A DNA stretch of 64,000 bases from DYGX01 sp035325905 (GCA_035325905.1 DAOKYY010000001.1:62001-126000); one strand, 5' to 3'; shown: positions 8,856 through 17,990, numbered from the stretch's first letter. Translations and numbers: made by a program. The notes: generated from the sequence alone by a model not told the origin.

Positions 8856-10055
8856 TCAGCGGCTCCTCGCACGCATCATGTAATTGAGGCCGTTCATCAC
8901 GGCCGAGATCGTCAGGCTCATCGCCAGGTAGATCGCCATCATGACCACAAAAACCGCTACCGCCTGGCCGGTCTGGTTGGAGATCACATTCGCGACGTTG
9001 TACACGTCAAAGAAGCCGATCGCGATCCCCAGGCTGGAGTTCTTCGCCAGGTTAAGGTACTGGTTGCCGAGCGGCGGGATGATCAGCCGCAGCGCCTGTG
9101 GCAGCACGATCAGGCGCAGCATTTGCCCGCCGGAAAACCCCTGCGCCCGCGCCGCCTCGACCTGGCCGTAAGGCACGGACTGAATCCCGGCGCGCACGAT
9201 GTCCGCGATGAACGCCGCCGTGTACAGGATCAGCCCCAGCGTCAGCGCCGTATATTCCGCCGACAGCCGATCACCGCCCGAAAAGTTGAACGTGCCAAGC
9301 ACCGGATAATCGACCTGAAAAGGGCCGCCCGACAGCAACCAGCCAAGCGCGCTGAACCCCAAGAACGCGGGCAGCGACCAGTAAAGCGTGCGAGCTGGCT
9401 TGCCAGTCTGGTCCTGAACCCGGTTCCGCCAGAACCGCAGCGCCACGGCGACAACCAGCCCGATTGCGACCCCGGCGTAAAAGATCGGGGCCGTGCCGGT
9501 TCCCTGAATCAGCGGAAAGTTGATCGCGCGCCGGTTGACGTAGATCGAGCCGGGCAGCGTGTACGAGTCTGCCAGATTTTCCGGCAGCGCCAGCCGCAGA
9601 CCCCGGTAGATAAAATAGAGCTGAACCAGCAGCGGGGTGTTACGGAACAGCTCGATATAGCTGACGGATACGGTCCGCAGCAGGAAGTTTGTCGAAAGAC
9701 GGGCGATCCCGATGAACACGCCGAGAACCGTCGCGCCAACCAGGCCGACGATCACCACGCGCAGCGTGTTGCGCAGCCCGGCCATCAGCGCGGTAAAGTT
9801 GGTGGCCGCGCCTGGATCGAAGTCCATCTGGCCTTCGGAAATCTTGGTGCCGAACGAGCGCGTCAGCATGCCAAAGTTAATCGCTAGGTTGCTCGCGCGC
9901 AGGCCCGTCACCAGGTTGTCGATCAGGATATAGCTGAAGACGACGACCGCGATCAGAAACGCAACCTGCGCCACCACTTGCAGCACGCGAATATCGCGCC
10001 AGAGTGGCACCGGCTGGTGTGCGGAGCGGTCAAACGCGGAAGCCCTCTCGGACAT
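8856..10055 (-). CDS. aapQ: Amino-acid ABC transporter permease AapQ
   Basis: A 399-residue permease whose length matches AapQ. A first membrane segment (about 25-48) is followed by NLAINFGMLTRSFG, a pattern typical of AapQ. The permease core contains YIELFRNTPLLVQLYFIY and the EAA loop QVEAARAQGFSGGQMLRLIVLPQALR, which contacts the ATPase. It is expected to pair with AapM in a heterodimer in the cytoplasmic membrane. The stop codon TGA ends one base before the aapM start. It is separated from aapJ by 134 bases carrying a strong hairpin. Confidence 0.93.
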   Translation of the reverse strand: MSERASAFDRSAHQPVPLWRDIRVLQVVAQVAFLIAVVVFSYILIDNLVTGLRASNLAINFGMLTRSFGTKISEGQMDFDPGAATNFTALMAGLRNTLRVVIVGLVGATVLGVFIGIARLSTNFLLRTVSVSYIELFRNTPLLVQLYFIYRGLRLALPENLADSYTLPGSIYVNRRAINFPLIQGTGTAPIFYAGVAIGLVVAVALRFWRNRVQDQTGKPARTLYWSLPAFLGFSALGWLLSGGPFQVDYPVLGTFNFSGGDRLSAEYTALTLGLILYTAAFIADIVRAGIQSVPYGQVEAARAQGFSGGQMLRLIVLPQALRLIIPPLGNQYLNLAKNSSLGIAIGFFDVYNVANVISNQTGQAVAVFVVMMAIYLAMSLTISAVMNGLNYMMRARSR

Positions 10056-10127
10056 AGTGCTGCCCCATCATGACCCGTGATACGCGCGGGGCCGTGCGAC
10101 CGGACGGCCGGCGGCCCAGGTGGGGGA

Positions 10128-10157
10128 CTCCAGGGGCTGCCGGAGCAACCCCTGGAG
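10128..10157 (-). promoter_or_regulatory. Intercistronic stem-loop between aapJ and aapQ
   Basis: A 9-bp perfect inverted repeat (CTCCAGGGG / CCCCTGGAG) with a 12-base loop sits in the aapJ-aapQ spacer. There is no long T run after it. It may stabilise the upstream binding-protein message or partly reduce transcription of the permease genes. Confidence 0.65.
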
Positions 10158-10189
10158 AACAGCACAGGCGCTAAGCGCCGCAGACCGGG

Positions 10190-11260
10190 TTAGCGAAACG
10201 GCGGTGAGTACATTAGCCCGCCGTCGGTCCACAGCCGGTTCAAGCCGCGCTCCAACCCGACCGGCGTGTCCGGGCCGAGGTTGCGCTCGAAGATCTCGCC
10301 GTAGTTGCCGACCGCCCGGATGATGTTGGCGACAAAGCCGTTGTCCAGCCCGATCAGCGAGCCGCTAGGGTTGTCGTCGCCGAGGCCCAGGAAGCGAGCG
10401 ATACGCGGGTCTTCGGTCGTCATGAAGCTGTCGATGTTTTCCTGCGTGATGCCGAATTCCTCAGCCTGGATCACCGCGAAAACGGTCCAGTCGACCACAT
10501 CCGCCCAGGCGGAATCGTTCGCCAGGTACGCCGGGCCGAGCGGCTCCTTTGAGATCACTTCGTTGAGGATGACGTACGCGCCCGGATCGGCCGAATCAGA
10601 ACGCAGCCCCGCAAGCTGGCTCTGGTCCGAGGTCAGCACGTCGCAGCGGCCTTCCTGGAAGGCGGCGCTGGTCTCGCTCGACTGCTCGAAGGGCACCAGC
10701 TCATAGGTCAGGCCCCGGCTTTCCATCGCCTCGGTGATGTTCAGCTCGGTGGTCGTGCCGGTCAGCGAGCAGATCGACGCGCCGTCCAGGTCCTCGATCG
10801 TGGCCGCGCCCAGATCGGCGCGCACCATCAGGCCCTGGCCGTCATAGTAGTTGGTCGGGCCGAAGTCCAGCCCCAGCTCGCCGTCACGCGAGAGCGTCCA
10901 GGTCGAGTTGCGGAACAGAACGTCAACCTGCTTGGTCTGGACGGCAGTGAAACGTTCCTGTGTGGTGAGCGGCACAAACTGGAGGTTGTCGGCGGTCACT
11001 TCGCCGAAGATCGCCGCCGCCAGCGCGCGGCAGAAATCGACATCGAAGCCGCTCCACTCGCCGGATTCAGCGTCGAGGAAGCCAAAGCCAGCCACCTGGC
11101 CGTTTACGCCGCAGTTAAGCACGCCGCGCTGGCGCACTTCGTCGAGGATGCTCCCACCCTGCGCAAGCGCCGGGGAGATGGGCAGGAGCGAAACCGCGAA
11201 AGCCACGACAAGGGCGAGCGAGAAGCCCGCATAGACCAGACGACGGGAGAGACGGTACAT
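10190..11260 (-). CDS. aapJ: General L-amino-acid ABC transporter binding protein
   Basis: A 356-residue extracytoplasmic binding protein that delivers amino acids to the AapQMP complex. Residues 1-34 are a signal peptide ending in PALAQ. The mature protein starts GSILDEVRQRGVLNCGVNGQ. It continues with GFDVDFCRALAAAIFG, FRNSTWTLSRD and VPFEQSSETSAAFQEGRCDVLTSDQSQLAGLR, all characteristic of the AapJ/BztA group of SBP family 3. The ATG at 11260 has GAGGAG upstream. It is the first gene of the operon and follows a near-consensus promoter at 11416-11444. Confidence 0.95.
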   Translation of the reverse strand: MYRLSRRLVYAGFSLALVVAFAVSLLPISPALAQGGSILDEVRQRGVLNCGVNGQVAGFGFLDAESGEWSGFDVDFCRALAAAIFGEVTADNLQFVPLTTQERFTAVQTKQVDVLFRNSTWTLSRDGELGLDFGPTNYYDGQGLMVRADLGAATIEDLDGASICSLTGTTTELNITEAMESRGLTYELVPFEQSSETSAAFQEGRCDVLTSDQSQLAGLRSDSADPGAYVILNEVISKEPLGPAYLANDSAWADVVDWTVFAVIQAEEFGITQENIDSFMTTEDPRIARFLGLGDDNPSGSLIGLDNGFVANIIRAVGNYGEIFERNLGPDTPVGLERGLNRLWTDGGLMYSPPFR

Positions 11261-11415
11261 AGTATTCTCCTCTTCTGCTCTTGACGATGTGTGATTGAGT
11301 GTGATGCACGCTGCAAAGACTGCTGGGACGGATACGGGACGACCTGAATCGAAATCGGCTCGTTGATAACCTCCTGTCGCAGCCCAGTAACTTAAGTTCT
11401 TATAGATTCATGTGC

Positions 11416-11444
11416 ATTGTACATATCACCTAGAATATTTTCAA
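11416..11444 (-). promoter_or_regulatory. Sigma-70 promoter of the aapJQMP operon
   Basis: Read on the minus strand: TTGAAA (11444-11439), a 17-base spacer, then TACAAT (11421-11416). The surrounding sequence is AT-rich. The predicted transcription start is near 11409, giving a leader of about 150 bases before aapJ. The rest of the 11261-11648 gap shows no gene. Confidence 0.75.
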
Positions 11445-11586
11445 TAAAACATACAACAACCGCTGAAACGGAGACGGCGCTCGCGTACTTAGTTTGGATG
11501 AGCCAGCTATTAGTAAAACGGGGCGGCGCGCGATCTCCAAGAAAGCTGTGCAAAATAAACAAGATCACGCGGAGAGGCCGCTAGAC

Positions 11587-11621
11587 AAAGCGCGGCGCGA
11601 CTCGCTTAAGCCGCGCCGCGC
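11587..11621 (-). terminator. Terminator of the receiver/kinase signalling operon
   Basis: On the minus strand GCGCGGCGC pairs with GCGCCGCGC across a 14-base loop and is followed by TTTGTCTAG. It lies just after the stop of the last receiver gene at 11649. The T tract is short. Confidence 0.6.
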
Positions 11622-11648
11622 AGAGGCCCGCCATTCCATCGAGCGCGG

Positions 11649-12053
11649 CTAAGGCGCCTCCCACACCGGCTCGCCATTGAGAATACGCAAGAGATTGTCG
11701 CTGAATTCATAGCGGTCGACCGGCTTGCCCAGAAAGCTGTGAAAACCGGCGCGGCGCGCGTTGTTCATGTGGCTGATATGCGTGGTGTAGGCGACGACCG
11801 GGACAGCCCCTAACTCTTCGTCTTCACGCAGCAAATCGAGCACTTCGTAGCCGTTCATCCCCGGCATCTCCAGGTCGAGGAAGATGACATCGGGGACGGC
11901 GACTACACGCAGGCTATCCCACACATCGCGGCCGTTGACAACCCGGATGATGGAAGTATTCACTGCGAGCTGATCAAGCAAGTTCTTCAGAACGTCGATG
12001 CTTGTCTGATCGTCCTCAATGATGAGCGCATGGACGTTTTCCAGCGAATACAT
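11649..12053 (-). CDS. Single-domain response regulator (receiver only)
   Basis: A 134-residue CheY-like receiver with no output domain. It has the acidic pocket IIEDDQ, a phosphoacceptor Asp at about residue 60 in VIFLDLEMPGMNGYE, and the conserved FLGKPVD lysine near the C-terminus. The ATG at 12053 has AGGAGA nine bases upstream; a longer reading of 18 residues has no good site. It is the last gene of a five-gene operon with a histidine kinase and two other receivers. It probably works as a phosphate shuttle or acts through protein contacts; its partner is not in the window. Confidence 0.88.
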   Translation of the reverse strand: MYSLENVHALIIEDDQTSIDVLKNLLDQLAVNTSIIRVVNGRDVWDSLRVVAVPDVIFLDLEMPGMNGYEVLDLLREDEELGAVPVVAYTTHISHMNNARRAGFHSFLGKPVDRYEFSDNLLRILNGEPVWEAP

Positions 12054-12143
12054 AGTCAGCGTTCTCCTGTGCGCAGCGCGCAGCGAAAGTCCCCGGCGCA
12101 ATTCCACGCGCCGCCTGTTAGCGGCGCGCCGGGCTGTGTTCCC

Positions 12144-12728
12144 CTACGATACGAACCACACCGCTTTCCCGGCCAGAATTTGCTCAAGCTGCTCAGGAAA
12201 AGCTTGGCGCATGATCGGCTTGCCGATCAGCCCGTCGAAACCGGCCTTCTTGAGCGCCTCGACATCGGTCGCCATCACGCTGGCCGTCATCGCGATGATG
12301 CGCGCGCCGCGATACACCTCGTCGGCGCGCAGCATCTCCAGCATCTCGTAACCGTCGTGCGGGCGCATCTGGATATCGAGAAAAATCACGTCGGGCACGC
12401 GCGCCAGCGCGCGCACCTTGTCCATAAAATGGTGGTTGTCATCGATGAGCGACAGGCCGGTGAGACCCATCTCTTTGCCGAGCAGCAGCCGCATCACCTC
12501 GCGGCTGAGCAGGTCATCCTCGACATACAGAATCGCCGGCTGCGCCTTTTCAGCCGGAGGTGAGTCCGGCTCGGTAGGAGCGGCGGGCGCGTTCGCAGCG
12601 GGTGAAGCAGCTGTCTCCGCGTGCGCCGCGCCATTTCCGCCTGCCAGGATCGCCGGCGCAGGAACAGCAGGCCGGGCGGCCTCGGCCATATCCGATGCCG
12701 GATCAGGGGATTGTTGCTGGGTATCCAC
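12144..12728 (-). CDS. Single-domain response regulator with Ala/Pro-rich N-terminal tail
   Basis: A 194-residue protein. Residues 1-62 are a low-complexity Ala/Pro tail, followed by a receiver with LYVEDD, phosphoacceptor Asp at about 118 in VIFLDIQMRPHDGYE, and GLIGKPIM. It has no DNA-binding domain. The start is GTG at 12728, two bases after the kinase stop. Its GGGAGG site overlaps the end of the kinase gene, so translation is coupled. The tail may tether it to a partner. Together with the kinase it forms the core of this operon. Confidence 0.87.
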   Translation of the reverse strand: MDTQQQSPDPASDMAEAARPAVPAPAILAGGNGAAHAETAASPAANAPAAPTEPDSPPAEKAQPAILYVEDDLLSREVMRLLLGKEMGLTGLSLIDDNHHFMDKVRALARVPDVIFLDIQMRPHDGYEMLEMLRADEVYRGARIIAMTASVMATDVEALKKAGFDGLIGKPIMRQAFPEQLEQILAGKAVWFVS

Positions 12729-12730
12729 AG

Positions 12731-14818
12731 CTACCCTCCCGCAACCATCTGAGCATTCCGCTCACCGTCAGCCTCAAACTCAGGAGTGTGGATCGGCAGC
12801 AGGACATGGAATGTCGTCCCAACGCCGACTTCACTCTCCAACCATATCCGCCCGCCGTGAGCTTCGACAAAGTGCTTGGCGATCGGCAGGCCCAACCCCG
12901 TCCCCGGCGTTTCGGGCAGGTCGTGCTTGGCCTGACGAAACGTCTCGAAGACAGCCTCGCGCTGGTCTTCGGGAATGCCGATGCCGGTATCGGCGACGCC
13001 CAGGTAGATCGCGTCATCGGTGCGCTGAGCTGTGATCGTGATGCGGCCTTCCGGCGTGAACTTCACCGCATTTGAGATCAGGTTGAGCATGATCTGGCGG
13101 ATGCGGCGCTTGTCGCCCACGATACGCGGCAGATCGTCCTCAACGTTCACCTGCAGCTCGACCGACGTGTCCTTGACAAGGCCCTTCGCGGTCGCGATCG
13201 AGGCGTTGAGCGCGGCGTTCATATCGACTTCTTCCAGGAAGAGGTCCATCATGCCGACCTCGATCTTGGTCAGGTCGAGGATGTCATTGATCAGACTCAG
13301 CAGGTGATGGCTGCTGCCAATCACTTTTTGCAGGATGTCCTTCTGCTCCGGGTTCACCGGCCCCAGCACGCCATCGGCGATGAAGCCCGTGAAGTTGAGA
13401 ATCGCGTTAAGCGGCGTGCGTAGCTCGTGCGACATGTTCGCCAGAAACTGCGATTTGACCCGGCTCGCCTGCTCCGCCGCCTCGCGCGACGCCTGGACTT
13501 CGGTGAACAACTGCGCGTTCCGCACGGCGACGGCGATCTGCTCGGCCAGCGAGTTCAGCACGCGCAGGTCGTCCTCGCCGAAGCGGTCCGGCTCGGTGGA
13601 TTGCAGATCGAAAATCCCCAGTAGCCGGTTGCCGAGCATCATCGGGATCGCCAGTTCCGACCGGGTGCGGGATAGCGCGCTGAGCGACAGGTAAATCTTC
13701 GAGTCGCTGATGTCGTTGACGGTAACGGGCTTGCGCGTGCGCGCCGCGAGCGCGATCACGCTCGGATCGGCGTCATAGGCGATGCTCTCAATCGCGCCGG
13801 CGTCGAGAGGCTCGCCCGATGCGGTGGCGCTGGCGGCGCGGATCAGCTGCGTCCCATCGCGCGAGGGCAGGAATACGAAGCACGCGTACAGGTTATAGTT
13901 CTCCGCTGTAAGCGTCACGACCTCTTGCAGCAGCCGGTCGATGTCGAGCACGGTCGTCACCTGGCGCGACACGTCCGCCGCCACCTGCAAGTCGCGCGTG
14001 CGGGCGGTGACGCGCTCTTCCAGGTGCTCAATCGACTCGCTGAGCTGCTCGGTCATGCTGTTAAAGGTCTCGGCCAGCTCGCCGATCTCATCGCGCGTCT
14101 CGACCTCGGCGCGCCGCGAGAGGTCGCCGCCGCGAATCGCTTGCGCGGCGTGCACCAGACCGCGAATCGGGCGCGTGATGCTCCGCACCGTCAGGAAGCC
14201 CGCCGCCGCGCCAAACACCAGCGACAGCGCCGCCGTTATCGTCCAGAAGGTGCGGTTGCGGTCCTGCGTCTCGGCTGAGTTAGCTACCGAAGCAGCCACA
14301 TCGCTGCGGATATTGGCGCTGAGCTGGTCAAGGTCGCTGTTCAACCGGCGCTGGAGCGAGGCCAGGTCCGTGTGGCGCAGGGTCTGGGCGCGCGCCCAGC
14401 GCCCCTCGCGGGCGACTGAGCCGACCTCCTGAACAACCAGGCTCAACTCGTCGCCGAGCGCTTGTAGGTCCGTCACGATGGTCTCGTTCTGCGCGACGAT
14501 CGCCGGATCGGCGCCCAGGCTGTGCTGCCCCAGCGCCTGAAGCTGGACGCGGAAGTCTTCGAGCAGGCCCTGGCGCTCGTCGATCAAGCTGATCTGGCGC
14601 GTCAGGAGCAGCGTATCCAGCGTTGCGACGACGTTCAGCCACGAGACCTGAAGGTTAGCGACACGCTGTACCTGGTCCACGCCGTTGCGCGCGGTGCTCA
14701 CCGTGTCTTCGACGGCGGTCGTGTAGAACAGGCCGGTGCCCGACGCGATCAGCACTAGGACAATCATCAGGATGAACCCCAGCGCGGTGCGCTGGCCGAT
14801 CGACAGGGTCAGACGCAT
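12731..14818 (-). CDS. Membrane histidine kinase (4-helix sensor, HAMP, GAF, HisKA, HATPase)
   Basis: A 695-residue sensor kinase. A membrane helix at about 8-29 and another at about 190-212 enclose a 160-residue, mostly helical extracytoplasmic sensor. A HAMP domain (about 212-265) follows, then a GAF domain (about 285-437), a HisKA with the phosphorylated His at about 464 in NMSHELRTPLN, and a HATPase_c with N box NLISNAVKF, DTGIGIP and GTGLGLPIAK. The ATG at 14818 has GGAG seven bases upstream. The gene immediately upstream encodes a sugar-binding-like lipoprotein, an arrangement reminiscent of TorT-TorS and LuxP-LuxQ, so the ligand may be sensed through that protein (inference). Confidence 0.93.
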   Translation of the reverse strand: MRLTLSIGQRTALGFILMIVLVLIASGTGLFYTTAVEDTVSTARNGVDQVQRVANLQVSWLNVVATLDTLLLTRQISLIDERQGLLEDFRVQLQALGQHSLGADPAIVAQNETIVTDLQALGDELSLVVQEVGSVAREGRWARAQTLRHTDLASLQRRLNSDLDQLSANIRSDVAASVANSAETQDRNRTFWTITAALSLVFGAAAGFLTVRSITRPIRGLVHAAQAIRGGDLSRRAEVETRDEIGELAETFNSMTEQLSESIEHLEERVTARTRDLQVAADVSRQVTTVLDIDRLLQEVVTLTAENYNLYACFVFLPSRDGTQLIRAASATASGEPLDAGAIESIAYDADPSVIALAARTRKPVTVNDISDSKIYLSLSALSRTRSELAIPMMLGNRLLGIFDLQSTEPDRFGEDDLRVLNSLAEQIAVAVRNAQLFTEVQASREAAEQASRVKSQFLANMSHELRTPLNAILNFTGFIADGVLGPVNPEQKDILQKVIGSSHHLLSLINDILDLTKIEVGMMDLFLEEVDMNAALNASIATAKGLVKDTSVELQVNVEDDLPRIVGDKRRIRQIMLNLISNAVKFTPEGRITITAQRTDDAIYLGVADTGIGIPEDQREAVFETFRQAKHDLPETPGTGLGLPIAKHFVEAHGGRIWLESEVGVGTTFHVLLPIHTPEFEADGERNAQMVAGG

Positions 14819-14868
14819 TCGTGATCTCCGCTTTCTCTCGCGTGCGTGCGAGGCCACGCCAGCCCGCG

Positions 14869-15831
14869 CTATTTCGTGATCAGCGCGAGGTCAACCGGAA
14901 GCGATGCAGGGATCGTCTTGCCGTTCAGATGATCGACCGCTGCCTCCACCCCCAGACGCCCCATTTCAGCCGGTTGCTGCGCGATGGTCGCCAGCAGATC
15001 GCCGGTCTCGACGGCTGCGACGGCGTCTTCGATCGCGTCGAAGCCGACGAAGCGGATGCCACCGGCGCGCTCCGCTTCCTTCGCCGCGTCGATTGCGCCG
15101 AGGATCATCTCGTCATTGTGCGCGAAGACACCATCAATTTGCTCATGCGCCTCAAGGATTTGCGCGAAGACTGCTTTGCCCTCGTCGCGGTTGAAGTTGG
15201 CCGTCTCGCGGGCGATCACCTCAATCCCTTCCACCCCAGCGATGGCTTCGTTAAACCCCGCGCCGCGCGCTTCCGCTGCCGATGTCCCCGCGATCCCTTG
15301 CAGCTCGACGACCTTACCGGAGCCGCCCAGGTTCTCAGCGAGATATTCCGCCGCCATGCGGCCGCCCGCCAGGTTATCCGACGCGACGTGCGAAACGATC
15401 TCGCCACCGCTGGCGCTGCGATCGATCGTCAGCACCGGGATATTCGCCGCGTTGGCCGCCTCAATCGCTGGGACAATGGCGTCGCCATCGACCGGGTTGA
15501 CCAGGATCGCGCTGACCTTCGCGTCGATCAACTCCTGTACCTGAGTGTTCTGCTGCTCGGCATCGTCGCCGGCATCCTTCACCACCAGCTCAACGCCGAG
15601 GCGGTCCGCCGCGGTCTGAGCGCCATCGCGCAGCGAGACGAAGAATGGGTTTTGCAGCGTCGAGACGGCCAGCCCAAGGGTCAGCTTTACCTCCTCGGTG
15701 GGCGCCGGTGTCACCTTATCCTCGTCGTCTTTGTCGTCTCCGCACGCGGATACGGCTAACGCCAGGATCAGCGCCAGTGCAATTGATAGGACGATAGGGG
15801 ATGGACGATGTGAACGCTTCTTCGAAAACAT
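14869..15831 (-). CDS. Ribose/galactose-binding-like lipoprotein (SBP type 4) in a signalling operon
   Basis: A 320-residue periplasmic-binding-protein fold of the RbsB family. A signal peptide ends in a lipobox LAVSAC with Cys30 as the lipid site. An acidic linker follows, then the domain starting TLGLAVSTLQNPFF with VNPVDGDAIVPAIEAAN, VLTIDRSA, HVASDNLAGG, FAHNDEMILGAIDA and FVGFDAI. The ATG at 15831 has AGGAG nine bases upstream. No permease or ABC ATPase is adjacent; instead it lies between a receiver and a histidine kinase. It is therefore more likely a ligand-sensing partner of the kinase than a transporter subunit, although an importer elsewhere in the genome cannot be excluded. Confidence 0.88.
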   Translation of the reverse strand: MFSKKRSHRPSPIVLSIALALILALAVSACGDDKDDEDKVTPAPTEEVKLTLGLAVSTLQNPFFVSLRDGAQTAADRLGVELVVKDAGDDAEQQNTQVQELIDAKVSAILVNPVDGDAIVPAIEAANAANIPVLTIDRSASGGEIVSHVASDNLAGGRMAAEYLAENLGGSGKVVELQGIAGTSAAEARGAGFNEAIAGVEGIEVIARETANFNRDEGKAVFAQILEAHEQIDGVFAHNDEMILGAIDAAKEAERAGGIRFVGFDAIEDAVAAVETGDLLATIAQQPAEMGRLGVEAAVDHLNGKTIPASLPVDLALITK

Positions 15832-15919
15832 CAGCTGAGTCTCCTGTGCCAGCAGCGCGTCGCCTGTTGCCCGGCTGCACGAAAGAAATATTGCCGGATG
15901 CCCCGGCACTAACGGTTGC

Positions 15920-16321
15920 TCAGAATCGCTGCAAAGCGGTGTCGGCCCGGATGGTTTCGTCCTCAAACGCCTGGATAAACTCCAGCAGCTTGGGCAGGTT
16001 GAACGGCTTGACGACGTATGCGTTCGCGCCCAGGTCGCACGCCTGCTGGACAAGATCGACGCCGTCGTTGGCCGAGAGCATGATCAGCACAATCTCTGGC
16101 GAGTGCTCGCGCAGCCGGGATACCAGCGCAAGGCCGTCGCCGTCGGGCAGCTCAACGTCGAGCAGAGCCAGATCGAACGGCGCGGTCCGCGCATCGAGCA
16201 TCGCAATCACGTCCTGTCCGAGCGCGGCTTCGCAGATCTCATACGGGCGGGCGTGGAGCGCGAAGACGAGCAAGCGGCGATTGTCCGCGTTGTCGTCCAG
16301 GATCAGCACTCGCTTCGTCAT
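15920..16321 (-). CDS. Single-domain response regulator (receiver only)
   Basis: A 133-residue receiver and the first gene of the signalling operon. It carries ILDDNADNRR, phosphoacceptor Asp55 in ALLDVELPDGDG, the switch Ser in MLSAND and the lysine in YVVKPFNLPKLL. No output domain is present. The ATG at 16321 has only a weak GAGAG site. It is followed after 88 bases by the binding-protein gene. The operon thus contains three receivers for one kinase. Confidence 0.88.
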   Translation of the reverse strand: MTKRVLILDDNADNRRLLVFALHARPYEICEAALGQDVIAMLDARTAPFDLALLDVELPDGDGLALVSRLREHSPEIVLIMLSANDGVDLVQQACDLGANAYVVKPFNLPKLLEFIQAFEDETIRADTALQRF

Positions 16322-16405
16322 ACGCGCTCTCTACCGGCTGCTGCAACACTGACAGGTCGCCGCTTCACGGCCCGCAGCCAGAAGCGCATCGCCTTTATCA
16401 TATTT

Positions 16406-16434
16406 TTATACTTTATCTACTATCTTACGCGAAT
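16406..16434 (-). promoter_or_regulatory. Candidate promoter of the signalling operon
   Basis: On the minus strand TTCGCG (16434-16429), a 17-base spacer and TATAAA (16411-16406) lie in an AT-rich stretch upstream of the first receiver. The -10 is good and the -35 weak. Confidence 0.4.
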
Positions 16435-16586
16435 TTCACGCTTGAGGATAGCCGCGAGGATGAATATTTCGTGAATTTATCATTCGCAGGCGGGGCGCGG
16501 CAAACTATCTCTCAACGTACTTGGCGCGGCATGGCCCGCAAATCGGCAGGACGCAAGCGACAAGCGAGTCTGCGCCCGCGCCCAGG

Positions 16587-17990
16587 TCAGGGAAGGCTCG
16601 GCGCCAGGCCAGGGGCCTGTCCTGCCGGGGGCGACTGGATGGGGGTTCCCCGCGCTGGCGCCGCTTGGTCGAGCACCGATGGCGCCGGCGTCGAGACGCC
16701 CGGCATTGGCGTGAAGGGGAACGGGGACTCGTCCAGCGGGATGTAGTTGAAAAAATAGCGGTTGGTCGAGCCGCTCGCCAGAATCAGGATGCCTGACGCT
16801 TGATCGACCGATTGCTTCGTGGAGGTCACATTATTAATGCGGTTGTCCACCGCATTTTGGAGGACGACCCTGCCGGGGCCAGCCGGGAATTGGATCGCGT
16901 CGAGCGCCGTCTGCTTGTAGTAGACCAGCCCCCCGCTCTCCGGTGACGCCGCGAACATATGCAGGCGTTGGCGTTCCTCGTCCACCAGCACGATCGGGCG
17001 CGTGTGGTGATCTGCGCCGGTCCCGAACGGGTGTACGGTCCAGACGCCATCGAGGTCACGGACATACAGCACCGCGAGCGGCGCCTCGCCCTTATCGGAT
17101 GTCTTCGAGGCGAGGTAGACCCGCCCGGCGCTGTCGGACTTGAGATTGATATGATCGTCGGCCATGTTCGGCTCGGCGATAATCGTTTCCTCGGCCCATT
17201 CGCCGGGCGGCGCGCTGTCCAGATGCACCGCGAAGTACATGGCGGACTGGCGCTGGTTGCTCCACGCGATGCCGATCCGGTCTCCTCCGAAGCGGATGAC
17301 GGCGGCGATGTCGTCCCCACTCAGCGCGCCGCTGTTCTGAGTCCTCAGTGGGCGCGGCTCGCTCCAGCGCGTGTCGTCGTCTTCACTGTGGTTGACCATC
17401 ACCTGGCGGCTCTCGACGTAGGCCACCCACAAGCGACCGCGTGAGTCTTTGGCAAGGGTGAGCGCTTCGGACTTGCCCCGCGTCACCGGAACGGGAAAAC
17501 CATCGTCCGGTAAAAACTTCAGCAGCGCGCGGTCGTAGCTAAAGCGATAAAGATAGCCCCAGTTGCTCTCGGCGGAGGTTGGCGCGGCGCTGGTGCTGAA
17601 CACATGCGAGACGACATAGAGGCGCTGCGTCTCCGCGTCCCATAGAACATCCGAGCGCGAGCTGGGGCGTGGGTCGAGCGCAGCGCCGGTGTCGTACCAC
17701 TCATAGGTTTCGGGGTCAAAGCGGTAAATATGATGCCGCTGCACTTCTGGATTATACAGGTCTGCCCACCAGTAGCCGTTCGCAAACCAAAGCTTGCTTT
17801 CCGGTTTTTCGCCCGTCGGCGCCGAAAGCCCGCCGTGTGTCGGGCCGATATAGCCTACATCGCTCAACACCTGAGCCATGCCCTGCCGCGCAAGACCGGA
17901 CAGCACAAATACTCCCGCGACCAGGCAGCCAAGCGCAACCCGTGACACTACTCGCAGACCTGTGCTGGCAGATCTCGCCTGTCGTAGCAT
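16587..17990 (-). CDS. Secreted beta-propeller protein, paralogue of the 849-5195 propeller
   Basis: A 467-residue protein with a signal peptide (about residues 1-40, ending GMAQ) and one BNR/sialidase-like propeller. It shares long colinear motifs with the N-terminal propeller of the 1448-residue protein: VGYIGP, APTGEKPESKLW, DDGFPVPVTRGKSEALT, GRLWVAYVESRQVMVNHS, DDHINLKSDSAGRVYLASKTS and HTRPIVLVD. It ends in a short Pro/Ala tail with none of the DNRLRE or jelly-roll modules. The ATG at 17990 was chosen; a GTG three codons upstream is possible and neither has a convincing ribosome site. Function unknown, probably extracellular binding. Confidence 0.75.
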   Translation of the reverse strand: MLRQARSASTGLRVVSRVALGCLVAGVFVLSGLARQGMAQVLSDVGYIGPTHGGLSAPTGEKPESKLWFANGYWWADLYNPEVQRHHIYRFDPETYEWYDTGAALDPRPSSRSDVLWDAETQRLYVVSHVFSTSAAPTSAESNWGYLYRFSYDRALLKFLPDDGFPVPVTRGKSEALTLAKDSRGRLWVAYVESRQVMVNHSEDDDTRWSEPRPLRTQNSGALSGDDIAAVIRFGGDRIGIAWSNQRQSAMYFAVHLDSAPPGEWAEETIIAEPNMADDHINLKSDSAGRVYLASKTSDKGEAPLAVLYVRDLDGVWTVHPFGTGADHHTRPIVLVDEERQRLHMFAASPESGGLVYYKQTALDAIQFPAGPGRVVLQNAVDNRINNVTSTKQSVDQASGILILASGSTNRYFFNYIPLDESPFPFTPMPGVSTPAPSVLDQAAPARGTPIQSPPAGQAPGLAPSLP

